DNA of 64,000 bases from Paenibacillus dendritiformis (GTDB lineage Bacteria; Bacillota; Bacilli; Paenibacillales; Paenibacillaceae). The notes below the pieces were generated by a model, which saw nothing but the letters and a program-made list of their open reading frames with translations, was not told where the DNA came from and made no database searches. Position 1 is the first letter of the stretch. Every line of letters begins with the position of its first letter. A program made the translations under genes and the position numbers. This document shows, piece after piece, positions 1 to 9,048 of the stretch. The stretch spans positions 372,001-436,000 of the forward strand of contig NZ_AP025344.1 in NCBI RefSeq assembly GCF_021654795.1. Reading direction: 5' to 3'.

Positions 1-1
1 C

Positions 2-229
2 TACGCCTTGCCGCTGTCGATCATCGGAGGCTCGGTGTCCATTTATCATTACATGGTGCAGAAAGTTCCTGGCATGGAGGAGATCTCGCCTTGCCGGACC
101 GGCGTGCCTTGCGGCTCCGATTACCTTGATCTATTTGGCTGGGTTACCATTCCGTTGCTGGCTCTCGTTGCTTTTGTCTTGATTACGATCCTGTTGTTCA
201 CCGCGAGTAAGGACGAATCCGAAGAGTAG
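2..229 (+). CDS. bdbC: Disulfide bond oxidoreductase, BdbC/DsbB family (3' part only)
   Basis: The reading frame is open from the left window edge, so the N-terminus lies outside; the TTG at 8 is probably internal. The visible 75 residues end a small membrane protein. They show a tail of one membrane segment ([17 protein letters not shown]), a loop with two Cys (SPCRTGVPC) and a last membrane segment ([20 protein letters not shown]) followed by an acidic tail. A loop ending VPC before a 'G-TIP' membrane segment is characteristic of BdbC/DsbB proteins, which reoxidise thiol-disulfide oxidoreductases at the membrane and pass electrons to quinone. A BdbD partner would be expected upstream but is not in the window. 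Confidence 0.75.
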   Translation, partial: YALPLSIIGGSVSIYHYMVQKVPGMEEISPCRTGVPCGSDYLDLFGWVTIPLLALVAFVLITILLFTASKDESEE

Positions 230-270
230 AGACAAACCATACCGTTCATCAATCATGGGGAGATGACAAG

Positions 271-1542
271 ATGAAATTCGGATTTCAGACGAAAATGGTG
301 TTGGGGTTGCTGATCGTATCGGCGGTCACGTATGCGACCAGCGGTTTTTTCATCTTTATTTTGAAGCCGGTCTTGGCGCCGGATATGAACGCCGTTGTCT
401 ATGATGCCATTATTTTTGCGCTTGGCATCTTCTGGACATGCTTTCTCGGGTGGCTGGCCGCCCGCTACGTCGTCAACCCGCTGACCCAGTTGGCGAAGGC
501 GGCTGACGAAGCGGCGCAGGGCAATCTGAACGTCGACATTCCGGACTATCGCTTCCATGATGAGATTCGCGTTCTCGCCGAATCGTTCGGAACGATGATC
601 CGCAACCTGCGGAGCATGATTGCGGAGATTAAGCAGAGCGTGGAGATTACGACGCGGAATACGGAAATGCTCGGGGATGCGATGGCGTCGGCAGCCGCGC
701 AGATTGAGCATATTTCAAGAACGGCGGAGGAAATGAACCGTGGGGCCGAGCAGCAGGCCGAATGGACGGCCGAATCGGCGGCGACGGTGGAACGGATCCA
801 CGAGTCCGCGCTGGACGTGCAGCGCCAGGCAGGCAATACCGAGCGGATGACCTCTGATATGCTGGGAGCGCTGGCCGCCAGCGAGGAGATGCTCAAGTCG
901 ATCATCGACGGCATGCTTCATGCCGCCGAATCCGGCCAAGCCTCCATTCAGACCGTGGAGCGACTGAATGATCAGGCTGCCCAGATTGGGGATATTTCCA
1001 TTGCCGTACGCGAGATCGCGGATCAGACGCATCTTCTGGCCTTGAATGCGTCAATCGAAGCGGCCCGTGCCGGGGAGCAGGGCGCCGGCTTCGCGGTTAT
1101 CGCCTCCCAGGTTCGCAAGCTGGCCGAACAGAGCGCCGAAGCCGTCGGCAGCATTAACGAGCGCATCGTACATATGCAGGCCCAGGTTGAAGAAGCGGTT
1201 CGGCTCATTACCGCCCAAGTGGAGATGGTCAGCGTCGAAGCGGGTAAAAAAGACGATGCCGCGGAAGCGCTTCACACGATTGCGGAAGTGACGCGGCGGG
1301 CATCCTCTTCGATGCGCGATATCGCATCGGCGGTCGGACGGCAGACCGAGCAATTTGCCGCTACCCTGGGACAGACGAAGCAGATGGCCGTCGTCGTGGG
1401 AGAGATGGCGTCAGGCACAAGGCAGGTGGCGAGCGCCACGCAGGAGCAGACCGCGATGATGCAGGAGATCGCCGCATCCTCGGAGGTGCTGCGGGAGCAG
1501 GCAGCGCGCTTGAAGAAGCAGACCGAAGTGTTCCGGGGCTGA
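271..1542 (+). CDS. Methyl-accepting chemotaxis protein with minimal extracellular loop
   Basis: The 423-aa protein starts at an ATG 6 nt after a GGGGAGATG ribosome binding site. Two membrane segments (about 10-31 and 47-68) are separated by only some 15 residues, so there is no sizeable extracellular sensor. A HAMP domain (about 67-120) and a long coiled-coil signalling domain follow. The hairpin tip is at 248-280 and reads [20 protein letters not shown], which is typical of receptors that bind CheA and CheW. With so small an outside loop, the input is probably membrane-proximal (redox, energy state or membrane perturbation), but this is inference. Acidic and Gln-rich methylation-type heptads flank the tip. 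It stands alone, with a terminator behind it. Confidence 0.92.
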   Translation: MKFGFQTKMVLGLLIVSAVTYATSGFFIFILKPVLAPDMNAVVYDAIIFALGIFWTCFLGWLAARYVVNPLTQLAKAADEAAQGNLNVDIPDYRFHDEIRVLAESFGTMIRNLRSMIAEIKQSVEITTRNTEMLGDAMASAAAQIEHISRTAEEMNRGAEQQAEWTAESAATVERIHESALDVQRQAGNTERMTSDMLGALAASEEMLKSIIDGMLHAAESGQASIQTVERLNDQAAQIGDISIAVREIADQTHLLALNASIEAARAGEQGAGFAVIASQVRKLAEQSAEAVGSINERIVHMQAQVEEAVRLITAQVEMVSVEAGKKDDAAEALHTIAEVTRRASSSMRDIASAVGRQTEQFAATLGQTKQMAVVVGEMASGTRQVASATQEQTAMMQEIAASSEVLREQAARLKKQTEVFRG

Positions 1543-1578
1543 GCCGCAAGCCGCATGGAAGAACATGAAGATCGAACG

Positions 1579-1616
1579 AGACTTGCATCCGCCGTGAGCG
1601 GGGCAAGTCTTTTTTT
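1579..1616 (+). terminator. Rho-independent terminator of the chemotaxis receptor gene
   Basis: An 8-bp perfect stem AGACTTGC/GCAAGTCT (1579-1586 with 1603-1610) encloses a smaller CCGC/GCGG hairpin and is followed by six further T residues. Confidence 0.85.
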
Positions 1617-1628
1617 GCAACATTTGTG

Positions 1629-1654
1629 CATGCAGATGGTAAAAAAACTGCATG
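1629..1654 (+). promoter_or_regulatory. Inverted repeat upstream of the GH35 gene, possible operator
   Basis: CATGCAG (1629-1635) and CTGCATG (1648-1654) form a perfect 7-bp inverted repeat around an A-rich centre, about 100 bp before the beta-galactosidase start. The flanks also echo each other (CATTTG on both sides). There is no T run, so an operator or a leader hairpin is more likely than a terminator. No regulator gene is adjacent. Confidence 0.3.
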
Positions 1655-1751
1655 TTCATTTGCTCGAAAACCGCTATCATCAAGGTAAGATCTGCTGGAG
1701 ATCGAAGGAGCAGGCAGGATACAGGATGATATCGGCGAAGGAGAGAAGCCA

Positions 1752-3500
1752 ATGACAACGCTTTCTTATAACAAAGGGCAATTTACGATGGGAGACCGTC
1801 CCATTCAGCTTATTTCCGGCGCGATACATTATTTTCGCGTAGTGCCGGCCTATTGGGAGGATCGTCTGCGTAAAATCAAGGCGATGGGCTGCAACTGCAT
1901 CGAAACGTACGTAGCCTGGAATGTGCATGAGCCGCGCGAGGGCGAGTTTCATTTCGAAGGCATGGCGGATGTGGCGAACTTCATCCGCCTCGCGGGCGAG
2001 CTTGGATTGTATGTGATTGTCCGCCCAAGCCCGTACATTTGCGCCGAGTGGGAATTCGGCGGCCTCCCGGCCTGGCTGTTGAAGGATGACATAAGATTGC
2101 GCTGCAGCGATCCGCGGTTTTTGAAGAAGGTGGCCGCTTATTATGATGCGCTGCTTCCTCAATTGACGCCGCTGTTGGCCACCAAGGGAGGTCCGATTAT
2201 TGCCGTTCAGATCGAGAACGAATATGGAAGCTACGGCAACGACCAGGCATATCTGCAAGCGCAGCGCACGATGCTGATAGAGCGCGGAATCGACGTGCTG
2301 CTGTTCACCTCGGACGGCCCACAGGACGATATGCTGCAGGGAGGCATGGCGGAAGGGGTGCTCGCGACCGTCAACTTCGGTTCCCGCCCGAAGGAAGCGT
2401 TCGACAAGCTGCGGGAGTACCAGCCCGATGGGCCGCTCATGTGCATGGAGTATTGGAACGGCTGGTTCGACCATTGGTTCGAACAGCACCATACCCGCGA
2501 TGCGGAGGATGCCGTCCGGGTGCTTGACGACATGCTCGGCATGGGCGCCTCCGTCAATTTCTATATGGCGCACGGGGGGACGAACTTCGGGTTCGGCAGC
2601 GGCGCCAACCACGGCGAGAAATATGAGCCGACCGTTACAAGCTATGATTATGACGCCGCGATTAGCGAGTCCGGGGATTTGACGCCGAAGTTCCATGCCT
2701 TCCGAGAAGTTATCGGCAAATATGCCTCCCTTCCAGAGGAGGAACTGCCCGCGAATACGCCGAAGGCGGACTATGGCTCGGCCCCGATCACTCGCCGCGT
2801 AAGACTGTTCGATACCCTGGAACCGATGACGGAGGCCCGGGACAGCATCTGCCCGGAACCGATGGAGAAGTATGGGCAGAACAACGGCTTCATCGTCTAT
2901 TCGACTCGCGTCAGCGGTCCGCGTCCGGAGAGCCGGTTGACGATTCAGGATGTGCGGGATCGGGCGCTCGTCTTTCTTGATCGCAAGCTGGCCGGCGTCG
3001 TGGAGCGATGGAATCCGCAATCGATTCCGGTCACGATTCCGGAAGGCGGAGCCCAGTTGGACATCCTGGTCGAAAATATGGGCCGGGTCAATTACGGGCC
3101 TCAACTGTACGATCGCAAAGGCATTACGCACGGCGTGCGCCTGAACGGACAGTTCCTGTTCCACTGGCAGGTACGCTCGTTGGAGCTCGAGACGCTTGCC
3201 GGATTGAGCTTCGATGCAGGCACTGCGGCATGGGAAGAGGAACAGCCCGGATTCTATGAAGCGAAGCTCGTTATTGAGGAAGAACCGAAGGATACATTTC
3301 TCCGTCTGGACGGTTGGACGAAGGGCGTTGTCTTCGTGAACGGCTTCAATCTGGGACGATATTGGGTTGCAGGCCCGCAGCAAACTCTGTATGTTCCGGG
3401 GCCGCTGCTACGCCAGGGCGAGAATAAAATCATCGTCTTCGAGCTCCATCGGGAAGGGGAGCCGCTGCGGTTTGAAGCAGCCCCTTCTTTATCGAAATAA
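1752..3500 (+). CDS. Beta-galactosidase, glycoside hydrolase family 35
   Basis: The 582-aa protein matches the compact bacterial GH35 type: a TIM barrel in the first ~330 residues and beta-sandwich domains behind. The GH35 signature GGPIIAVQIENEYGSYG puts the acid/base Glu at 157; the second conserved block, MCMEYWNGWFDHW, puts the nucleophile Glu at 233. The N-terminal SGAIHYFRV and ETYVAWNVHEP motifs are also family hallmarks. There is no signal peptide, so the enzyme is cytoplasmic and would act on imported galactosides. The start is an ATG 6 nt behind AAGGAGA. It is followed at 160 bp by a DUF4091 protein, suggesting a two-gene carbohydrate unit. No sugar transporter is adjacent, so the real substrate is unknown. 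Confidence 0.93.
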   Translation: MTTLSYNKGQFTMGDRPIQLISGAIHYFRVVPAYWEDRLRKIKAMGCNCIETYVAWNVHEPREGEFHFEGMADVANFIRLAGELGLYVIVRPSPYICAEWEFGGLPAWLLKDDIRLRCSDPRFLKKVAAYYDALLPQLTPLLATKGGPIIAVQIENEYGSYGNDQAYLQAQRTMLIERGIDVLLFTSDGPQDDMLQGGMAEGVLATVNFGSRPKEAFDKLREYQPDGPLMCMEYWNGWFDHWFEQHHTRDAEDAVRVLDDMLGMGASVNFYMAHGGTNFGFGSGANHGEKYEPTVTSYDYDAAISESGDLTPKFHAFREVIGKYASLPEEELPANTPKADYGSAPITRRVRLFDTLEPMTEARDSICPEPMEKYGQNNGFIVYSTRVSGPRPESRLTIQDVRDRALVFLDRKLAGVVERWNPQSIPVTIPEGGAQLDILVENMGRVNYGPQLYDRKGITHGVRLNGQFLFHWQVRSLELETLAGLSFDAGTAAWEEEQPGFYEAKLVIEEEPKDTFLRLDGWTKGVVFVNGFNLGRYWVAGPQQTLYVPGPLLRQGENKIIVFELHREGEPLRFEAAPSLSK

Positions 3501-3505
3501 CTTCG

Positions 3506-3530
3506 TTTTCGTTCATCTGGATAACGAAAA
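3506..3530 (+). repeat. Inverted repeat just behind the GH35 gene
   Basis: TTTTCGTT (3506-3513) and AACGAAAA (3523-3530) form a perfect 8-bp A+T-rich inverted repeat with a 9-nt centre directly after the stop codon. There is no T run after it. It could slow transcription into the next gene or protect the mRNA 3' end. Confidence 0.4.
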
Positions 3531-3660
3531 TAGTGGATATTCATTTCCACCAGAATCGCTATGACGGGATTCGCGCAGATGTTCGCCTGCAATTCCAGTT
3601 CCAGCAGCATCGGTTCGCCAGCGCCGTGAACCATGCGAGCGGCAGAGGAGTGAGATCTCG

Positions 3661-5406
3661 ATGTATATTGGCTTGACAAATATGTTTCATAGGGAAACGC
3701 GCACTTGGAAGGAATGGGCCCATTATACCCAACATGCGGCGGAAGGCAGTGCCCCTTGTGAGATAATCAGCTGCCGGCGGGACAGCGCCGCGTTCCAGGT
3801 GCTTGTGGCGGACGATCAGCCTTTCCTGCTGACGACACGGCCGGATGCGCTGTTCTGGAAGGGGGGCCCGCTTCGCATCGCCCGCATCGAAGTGTCGGCC
3901 GAGGGCGTACGCGTGCGGCCGGAGATCAAGCTTGTCGGCTTCATCGAAGATGACGACGGCACGCCGAAGGCTGATCTGCTGCTTGAGGATGCCCATTTTC
4001 ATGTGCAAGCCCGGCAGGTGCAGCCGGTATGGGTGGAATGGCATGCGGACGAGAAGATGGAGCCGGGAACATACGAAGGGAAGGTGCGCATCTACACGCA
4101 TACGTTGTTCGAGGATGAACAACTGGCAGGAGAATGCAGCTTCCGCTGGACCGTATTGCCGCAGACGCTGCCCGAGCCGCGAGCTTATCGATTCTATCTC
4201 GATTTGTGGCAGCATAGCTCCAATATTGCGCGCAAATATCATACCGGCTACTGGACGGAAGAGCATTTCTCCGTACTGGACGCCTACCTGGAGAGCATGG
4301 CCCGGCTGGGGCAAAAGGCATTGACCGTCATCGCATCCGAGATTCCGTGGTCCGGACAATTCTCCCATAACGACCGCGAGCCGTCCGATCTGTTCGAGTA
4401 CAGCATCGTCGGCGTCCGCAGAAGCGCGGACGGCGCCTTCCACTATGATTTTTCCGCGCTGGACCGATACATTGCGTTGGGAGAGAAGCATGGCATTTGC
4501 GAGGAGATCGAGGTCTTCGGGCTGTTGAACATTTGGCAGGAAGCCGATGCGGGGTACGGGGCGATTGTCGAGGGTGCTCCCGACGGGATGCGTATCCGAT
4601 ACTACGACGAAGCTAGCGGAACGTACCGCTTTATGCGGGGAGAGGGGGACTTGAAGGCGTATGTTCAGGCGTTGGAGAAGCATTTTGTGGCCGCCGGCCG
4701 GATCGATCGCGTTCGGATTCTGGCAGACGAGCCGGCTGAATATGATCTGTTCCATCGCCGCCTGACCTGGCTGCGCAGCACGGCTCCTTCCTTCCGTTAC
4801 AAGGTTGCGATCAACCACGTAGAGTTTGTGGAAAAAGGCTTGGGGGGCGTATCCGATTATGTGCCCTTGTTCAATTGCGTCGTGAAGGAGCATCAGCGGC
4901 TGATGGACCAGCGTCCGTCGATCGAGGGCAAGCTGCTCTATTACGTCTGCTGCAACCCGGCCCGCCCGAATACGTTCCTGGCTTCCCCGCCGCTGGAGAG
5001 CCGGCTCATCGCTTGGTTCGCGGAGCGCCTCGGCACGGATGGCTTCTTGCGCTGGAACTATACCGTCTGGCCCGATAAGCCGCTGAAGCGGATCGCCTAC
5101 CGCTCTGAAATATGGAAGGCCGGCGATACGAACTTCGTCTATCCGGGCCCGCTGGGCAAGCCGCTATTGTCCCTGCGTTACAAATGGCTGCAGCGCGGCA
5201 TCCGCGACTATGAACTGATGCAGCTTTTGAAGGAGGAAGGCAAATACGCCCAGGTGCAGGCTTCCCTCGATCGCGTCTTCCGGTTTGGAGACATAAGGGA
5301 ATGCGATCCGGAGCGCGGAGCTGCTCCCGAAGCCCTGTACAGCCTCAAGGCCGAAGATTACGACAGCCTGCTGTTCCAGCTTGGATCAGGCCTGGCTCAG
5401 GCGTAA
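3661..5406 (+). CDS. DUF4091-type glycoside-hydrolase-like protein
   Basis: The 581-aa protein has no signal peptide. The N-terminal ~165 residues look like beta-sandwich sequence (VRPEIKLVGFIEDDDG; WVEWHADEKMEPGTYEGKVRI), and the rest resembles a TIM barrel. Its end carries the DUF4091 pattern: GTDGFLRWNYTVWPDKPL, then GDTNFVYPGP and SLRYKWLQRGIRDYELM. Proteins of this type are predicted carbohydrate-active enzymes with no well-established reaction. An AGAGGAG site lies some 11 nt before the ATG. The gene follows the GH35 beta-galactosidase on the same strand and has its own terminator, so the two probably act on the same glycan. The family call is firm, the function is not. Confidence 0.8.
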   Translation: MYIGLTNMFHRETRTWKEWAHYTQHAAEGSAPCEIISCRRDSAAFQVLVADDQPFLLTTRPDALFWKGGPLRIARIEVSAEGVRVRPEIKLVGFIEDDDGTPKADLLLEDAHFHVQARQVQPVWVEWHADEKMEPGTYEGKVRIYTHTLFEDEQLAGECSFRWTVLPQTLPEPRAYRFYLDLWQHSSNIARKYHTGYWTEEHFSVLDAYLESMARLGQKALTVIASEIPWSGQFSHNDREPSDLFEYSIVGVRRSADGAFHYDFSALDRYIALGEKHGICEEIEVFGLLNIWQEADAGYGAIVEGAPDGMRIRYYDEASGTYRFMRGEGDLKAYVQALEKHFVAAGRIDRVRILADEPAEYDLFHRRLTWLRSTAPSFRYKVAINHVEFVEKGLGGVSDYVPLFNCVVKEHQRLMDQRPSIEGKLLYYVCCNPARPNTFLASPPLESRLIAWFAERLGTDGFLRWNYTVWPDKPLKRIAYRSEIWKAGDTNFVYPGPLGKPLLSLRYKWLQRGIRDYELMQLLKEEGKYAQVQASLDRVFRFGDIRECDPERGAAPEALYSLKAEDYDSLLFQLGSGLAQA

Positions 5407-5420
5407 CCGATTCAATATGC

Positions 5421-5451
5421 AGCGGCACCCGGACTTGCGGGTGCCGCTTTT
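5421..5451 (+). terminator. Terminator of the GH35/DUF4091 unit
   Basis: AGCGGCACCC (5421-5430) pairs with GGGTGCCGCT (5439-5448), a 10-bp perfect stem with a short loop, followed by TTT-T. Confidence 0.85.
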
Positions 5452-5493
5452 GATTTGGGGGAGGAGGGGCGAATAGAGCAGGTGCGTCCGATG

Positions 5494-5726
5494 CTTTTGG
5501 TCAATCTCCCATGGCTCATAAAGAGAACAGGTATGGGAAAATTATGGTCAATCTCCCTGTGGGTCAGGAAAGAAGCTGGGTCGTGCGACACTTACGGACA
5601 TTATCCCTATGGTTCAGAAAGAGAGGGCGGTAGTGGGCGCGACACTTATGGACATTATCCCCTTGGCTCATAAGAGAAGCGGGTGTGCCGCGCTTACGAG
5701 CAATCTCCCTATGGCTCAGCAATGAC
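5494..5726 (+). repeat. Five direct copies of a dispersed repeat in tandem
   Basis: Five imperfect copies begin near 5494, 5542, 5592, 5645 and 5693 (period 48-54 bp). Each carries a core like TCAATCTCCC or ACATTATCCC, then TATGGCTCATAA or a variant, then an AAGAGAAGC-like tail. The joining parts also repeat (GTGCGACAC, GCGCGACAC). The same core recurs singly in four other non-coding stretches of this window in both orientations, so this is an array of a dispersed element. A 72-codon ORF through the array only translates the repeat. Confidence 0.8.
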
Positions 5727-5892
5727 TTGTCCGGCACAGATGCAATTGCAGCCTATTCTTAATCGCCTCGTTTTCGTGAAGCCGGGCCTTCGAACGAATG
5801 TTGTTAAGGACGTGTGGCGGCGATAGATGAGTTATTTGGAAAGAACCAAACAGCCATGGAGATATAATGTTGGATGTAACGGCTTCGCCAAA

Positions 5893-5923
5893 TTATGAGT
5901 TAATGGGATATTGACCCAAAGGA
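5893..5923 (-). repeat. Reverse copy of the dispersed repeat
   Basis: Read on the minus strand it gives TTTGGGTCAATATCCCATT followed by AACTCATAA, a good match to the copies at 50905 and 48961. Confidence 0.7.
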
Positions 5924-6100
5924 CTCGGGAGGGTATGACTGAGAAGGTCCGTGGAAGCGTAGACCGTTGATAGAGAAGTAAACGTAGAGAAGGTGCTTAT
6001 GAGCGACTTGCTGGCGGTTGAGGAACAAATAGCCCGTTTGAAGCGCAGGCCCGGGTCGTCTACTTGGTTAGGGGATCCCCGAGGCTACCGCTTCCGGGGA

Positions 6101-6125
6101 CGAGTGCATGTCGAGCATGCACTCG
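6101..6125. repeat. Perfect 10-bp inverted repeat downstream of the hydrolase gene
   Basis: CGAGTGCATG and CATGCACTCG are separated by 5 nt. Neither strand has a T run after it. It lies 55 bp past the stop of the minus-strand hydrolase and may act as an mRNA 3' end stabiliser or weak terminator. Confidence 0.5.
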
Positions 6126-6179
6126 CCGGCTTGCTTGGCCGTGCCATGTCACGTAGTACGGTGTATGGACGCATGGGAT

Positions 6180-7190
6180 TCATGGTGCGCCTGGCAGGCG
6201 GTACGGCTGCTCGACCGGGGCCGAGTCTTTGTGCTTGCCCGGATGGATCTCCTCCATTTCGCGGGCGGTTGGAAGGCCGGTATGTTCGATGACGAATTGG
6301 ATCACTGTGTCGGCATACCGTTCTTTGTCGTAGCAATAGGCAACCCCATGGGTAGCTTCGTCTACCAGCAGCAGTTCCTTGGGCTCGGGCTTGGCTTCGT
6401 ACATATCGATGCTCATTTGGGTCGGAACGAATATATCCGCCGCCCCGTGGATGAACAGGATCGGAAGCTTGCAGGTCCGCATCACCCTGATTGGGCTGAC
6501 ATCGTTCAACCGGAAGCCGGCTTTGCTTTCCAGCAGGATATCGATCAATTTCATGAAGGGCCAGGCCGGAAGGCGATTCAGTACGGCGACCTGATGGTGT
6601 ATGAGCTCGGTCAGATCGGAATAAGGACAATCGGCGACGATGAATTTCACGCGCGGATGAGGATTCGCCGCGTACTCCAGCACGGTGCCCCCGCCAAAAG
6701 ACTGGCCATGCAGCCCAATGGTGCAGTCCGTTCCTTTCTTTTCGATAATCCAGTCTACCCAGTCTTCAATGTCGCCCTTTTCCTTGAATCCGAAGGTGGT
6801 GCGGATTCCCTCGCTCTGTCCGTGCCGCCGCTGATCGATCAGAAGGGCATTGTACCCGAGCTTGAAGAACATGTTCATGAATTGGGCCGACCAGGGAAGG
6901 GCGGATGTGTATCCGTGCACGATAATGACAATGCGATCGGAATAGGGATGCTTTTCAATGTAGGTGCCGTGAAGCTTCAATCCGTCGCGGCTGCGAATAA
7001 AAATTTCTTCTTTGTCGCAATCGTCGAATTCCTTTTTGCTGAAGACGCGATATTGCTCCAACAGCTCGAAGCAATTGTCGTAGGTGGCCGGTTTTTTGCG
7101 GGTCATCTGGTAGACGGCATATCTCGGAACAATCCATGCGATTAGAACGAAGAGAATGATAAGCGTGCAGGCCAGGAAGATGTAGATCAT
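6180..7190 (-). CDS. Membrane-anchored alpha/beta hydrolase
   Basis: The 336-aa protein starts with one hydrophobic segment (about 2-21, IYIFLACTLIILFVLIAWIV) that should anchor it with the catalytic domain outside or at the membrane face. The alpha/beta hydrolase fold shows HGYTSALPW (oxyanion side), the nucleophile elbow GLHGQSFGGG (Ser164), the acid in HGAADIFVPT (Asp252) and the base in DEATHGVAY (His281). This layout matches Bacillus YqkD-like hydrolases. Substrate unknown; esters or acyl-lipids are plausible. The ATG follows AAGGGGAAC. The gene is monocistronic and is divergent from the cobyrinate synthase gene. Confidence 0.85.
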   Translation of the reverse strand: MIYIFLACTLIILFVLIAWIVPRYAVYQMTRKKPATYDNCFELLEQYRVFSKKEFDDCDKEEIFIRSRDGLKLHGTYIEKHPYSDRIVIIVHGYTSALPWSAQFMNMFFKLGYNALLIDQRRHGQSEGIRTTFGFKEKGDIEDWVDWIIEKKGTDCTIGLHGQSFGGGTVLEYAANPHPRVKFIVADCPYSDLTELIHHQVAVLNRLPAWPFMKLIDILLESKAGFRLNDVSPIRVMRTCKLPILFIHGAADIFVPTQMSIDMYEAKPEPKELLLVDEATHGVAYCYDKERYADTVIQFVIEHTGLPTAREMEEIHPGKHKDSAPVEQPYRLPGAP

Positions 7191-7367
7191 ATCCGCGAGT
7201 TCCCCTTGTCGGTTAATGTCGATACGATACGATTAGGTTGTGCAGGGAAATGGCAATTTACACATCCCTCCGGTCAGGATGCTGCCGTTCGTCTACGCGG
7301 TCTGATTGGCGTTCGCGGCAGAGGTTCTGTACAATGGGGAAAAAGAGACGCGAAAGGATAAGACACC

Positions 7368-8900
7368 ATGTCCGAACTTCACTCAACTCAATCGACATTT
7401 ATCGATCGTAATCCAAAAAAGGGGCCGCGCCGGCTGCTTATCGCCGGAACCGGAAGCGGGACCGGAAAGACGACTGTCACCCTTGGATTAATGCGGGCGC
7501 TTACCCGTCAAGGCTGGAGGGTCCAACCGTTCAAATGCGGCCCGGACTATATCGACCCGACTTATCATACCGCCGTGTGCGGAGCAAGCTCCCGCAATCT
7601 GGACGAATGGATGTGCGGAACGGAAGCGATGCGGGCGACCTTCCTTCGCCATTCCGCCGCGGCGGATATCGCGCTTATCGAGGGCGTGATGGGGATGTAC
7701 GACGGGCGCCGCGCCGACAGCGATGAGGGGAGCGCGGCTTCGATTGCGAAACATCTCGACTGCCCGGTGCTTCTCGTCATTGATGCGTCAGGCATGGGGC
7801 GGAGCGCCGCGGCGATCGTGCTTGGCTTCCAGCAGCTTGATCCCGAGGTTCGCCTGGCGGGCGTCATCGCGAACCGGGTCGGCAGCGAAGGCCACGGCAA
7901 GCTGATTCGCGAAGCGGTAGAGCAGGTGTGCGGCGTCCCGCTGGTGGGCTATGTGCTGCGGGAAGACGGATTGCAGGTGCCGGAGCGGCATCTCGGCCTC
8001 GTCCCGGCCGTGGAGCGGAGCGGGCTGGAGACGCTGTTCGACCGGATGGCCGACGCCGTCGCAGCGCATACGGATATGGAGACGCTGCTTCGGATCGCGA
8101 CGGCCGGGGCGGCCAATAGGGTGGACACGGCCATCTGCGGCGGCGCCATGGAGCAGGCGAGCGGGATGCCCCAGCCCGCGGGTGAAGGGGACGAGGCGGG
8201 AGGCGCCGGAACGGGGGCGCCGGGCGGCGGAACGGAGCGACGGCTCCGGCTGGCGCTCGCTTATGATGCCGCCTTTCATTTCTATTACGCGGATAATCTC
8301 GAGATGCTCGAAGAGGCAGGCTTCGAGCTGGTGCGGTTCTCGCCGCTGCTGGACGAGCCGGTGCCCGAGGATGCCGACGGGCTCTATATCGGGGGAGGCT
8401 TCCCGGAGGCCTTTGCCGAGCAGTTGGCGCGATGCGGCCGGACGCTTGGTTCCATCCGGGAAGCCGTAGAGGCGGGCATGCCGACGTTCGCGGAATGCGG
8501 CGGGTACATGCTGCTGATGGAACGGCTTGTCACCGTCGATGGCGAAGTCCGGTCGCTGGCCGGTCTGCTTCCGGGCGAGACGCGGATGGGCACGAAGCTG
8601 GCGGCGCTTGGCTACCGGGAGGTAACCGGGACGGATGCCAACTTCCTGCTGCGGGGCGGCACGGCGAGAGGACATGAGTTCCATTATTCGACGATCGAGG
8701 AGCCTGAGGACGGGCCGAAGCAAGCTTATCCTCCGGCCTATCTGTCCCGGGGGAGAGCCGGGGAGAAGCCGGAAGGAGCGGTTCATCCGGCAGGACTTCC
8801 GCTCGTTGCCGGGTATACGCATCTTCATTTCGCGTCCAATCCGGAGATTGTGGCGAATTGGCGCGAGGCCTGTGTCGCATTTCGTCAAAAACGTATATAA
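7368..8900 (+). CDS. cbiA: Cobyrinate a,c-diamide synthase
   Basis: The protein (510 aa) catalyses ATP- and glutamine-dependent amidation of the a and c side chains of cobyrinate in B12 synthesis. The N-terminal P-loop part has GTGSGTGKTT (27-36) and the family motif FKCGPDYIDPTYH. The C-terminal class I glutamine amidotransferase part has GLYIGGGFPE and the nucleophile Cys377 in FAECGGYM, with GYTHLHFASN at the end. A Gly/Ala-rich insert (about 262-292) joins the two halves and is longer than usual. The ATG follows AAAGGA. No other cobalamin gene and no B12 riboswitch is visible here, so the gene stands apart from the rest of its pathway. Confidence 0.93.
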   Translation: MSELHSTQSTFIDRNPKKGPRRLLIAGTGSGTGKTTVTLGLMRALTRQGWRVQPFKCGPDYIDPTYHTAVCGASSRNLDEWMCGTEAMRATFLRHSAAADIALIEGVMGMYDGRRADSDEGSAASIAKHLDCPVLLVIDASGMGRSAAAIVLGFQQLDPEVRLAGVIANRVGSEGHGKLIREAVEQVCGVPLVGYVLREDGLQVPERHLGLVPAVERSGLETLFDRMADAVAAHTDMETLLRIATAGAANRVDTAICGGAMEQASGMPQPAGEGDEAGGAGTGAPGGGTERRLRLALAYDAAFHFYYADNLEMLEEAGFELVRFSPLLDEPVPEDADGLYIGGGFPEAFAEQLARCGRTLGSIREAVEAGMPTFAECGGYMLLMERLVTVDGEVRSLAGLLPGETRMGTKLAALGYREVTGTDANFLLRGGTARGHEFHYSTIEEPEDGPKQAYPPAYLSRGRAGEKPEGAVHPAGLPLVAGYTHLHFASNPEIVANWREACVAFRQKRI

Positions 8901-8996
8901 TGAATCAGTACGGGTCTAAAAATGTCAAGGCCGGTATACGATATCCAGCTAGCTATGCCGCGATTGCGGCAAGTGCCGACTAGCGCCAACTATATG

Positions 8997-9025
8997 TTGA
9001 CATACTTCATGCATGTACGTATGCA
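8997..9025 (+). promoter_or_regulatory. asnB: Possible promoter of the asparagine synthase gene
   Basis: A perfect TTGACA (8997-9002) is followed after 17 nt by TATGCA (9020-9025), a weak -10. Transcription would start just before the GAAAGGA ribosome binding site, giving an unusually short leader. Confidence 0.35.
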
Positions 9026-9048
9026 ATGAGCGAAAGGATTTGGAACCG

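Larger units (their letters stand above)
5727..6179. other. Non-coding stretch between the DUF4091 and hydrolase genes
   Basis: No convincing gene is seen. An ORF from ATG 6000 (MSDLLAVEEQIARLKRR...) has a fair GAGAAGG site, but it runs into the antisense of the hydrolase gene and its later part looks non-coding. It may be a decayed fragment. The stretch holds one reverse copy of the dispersed repeat (5893-5923) and a perfect inverted repeat (6101-6125). Confidence 0.6.

Noticed and set aside
5455..5673. ORF of 72 codons through the 5.5-kb repeat array
   Set aside because: The protein only translates the tandem repeat (LWSISLW, GHYPYGS, GHYPLGS), has no good start signal, and the same repeat occurs in gene-free DNA elsewhere.
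5993..6292. ORF starting MLMSDLLAVEEQIARLKRR
   Set aside because: A fair ribosome binding site exists, but the second half is antisense to the hydrolase gene and no family is recognised; at most a decayed fragment.
7200..7367. Cobalamin riboswitch upstream of cbiA
   Set aside because: No B12-box-like GCCACTG or related conserved block was found, and the gap is short for this class.
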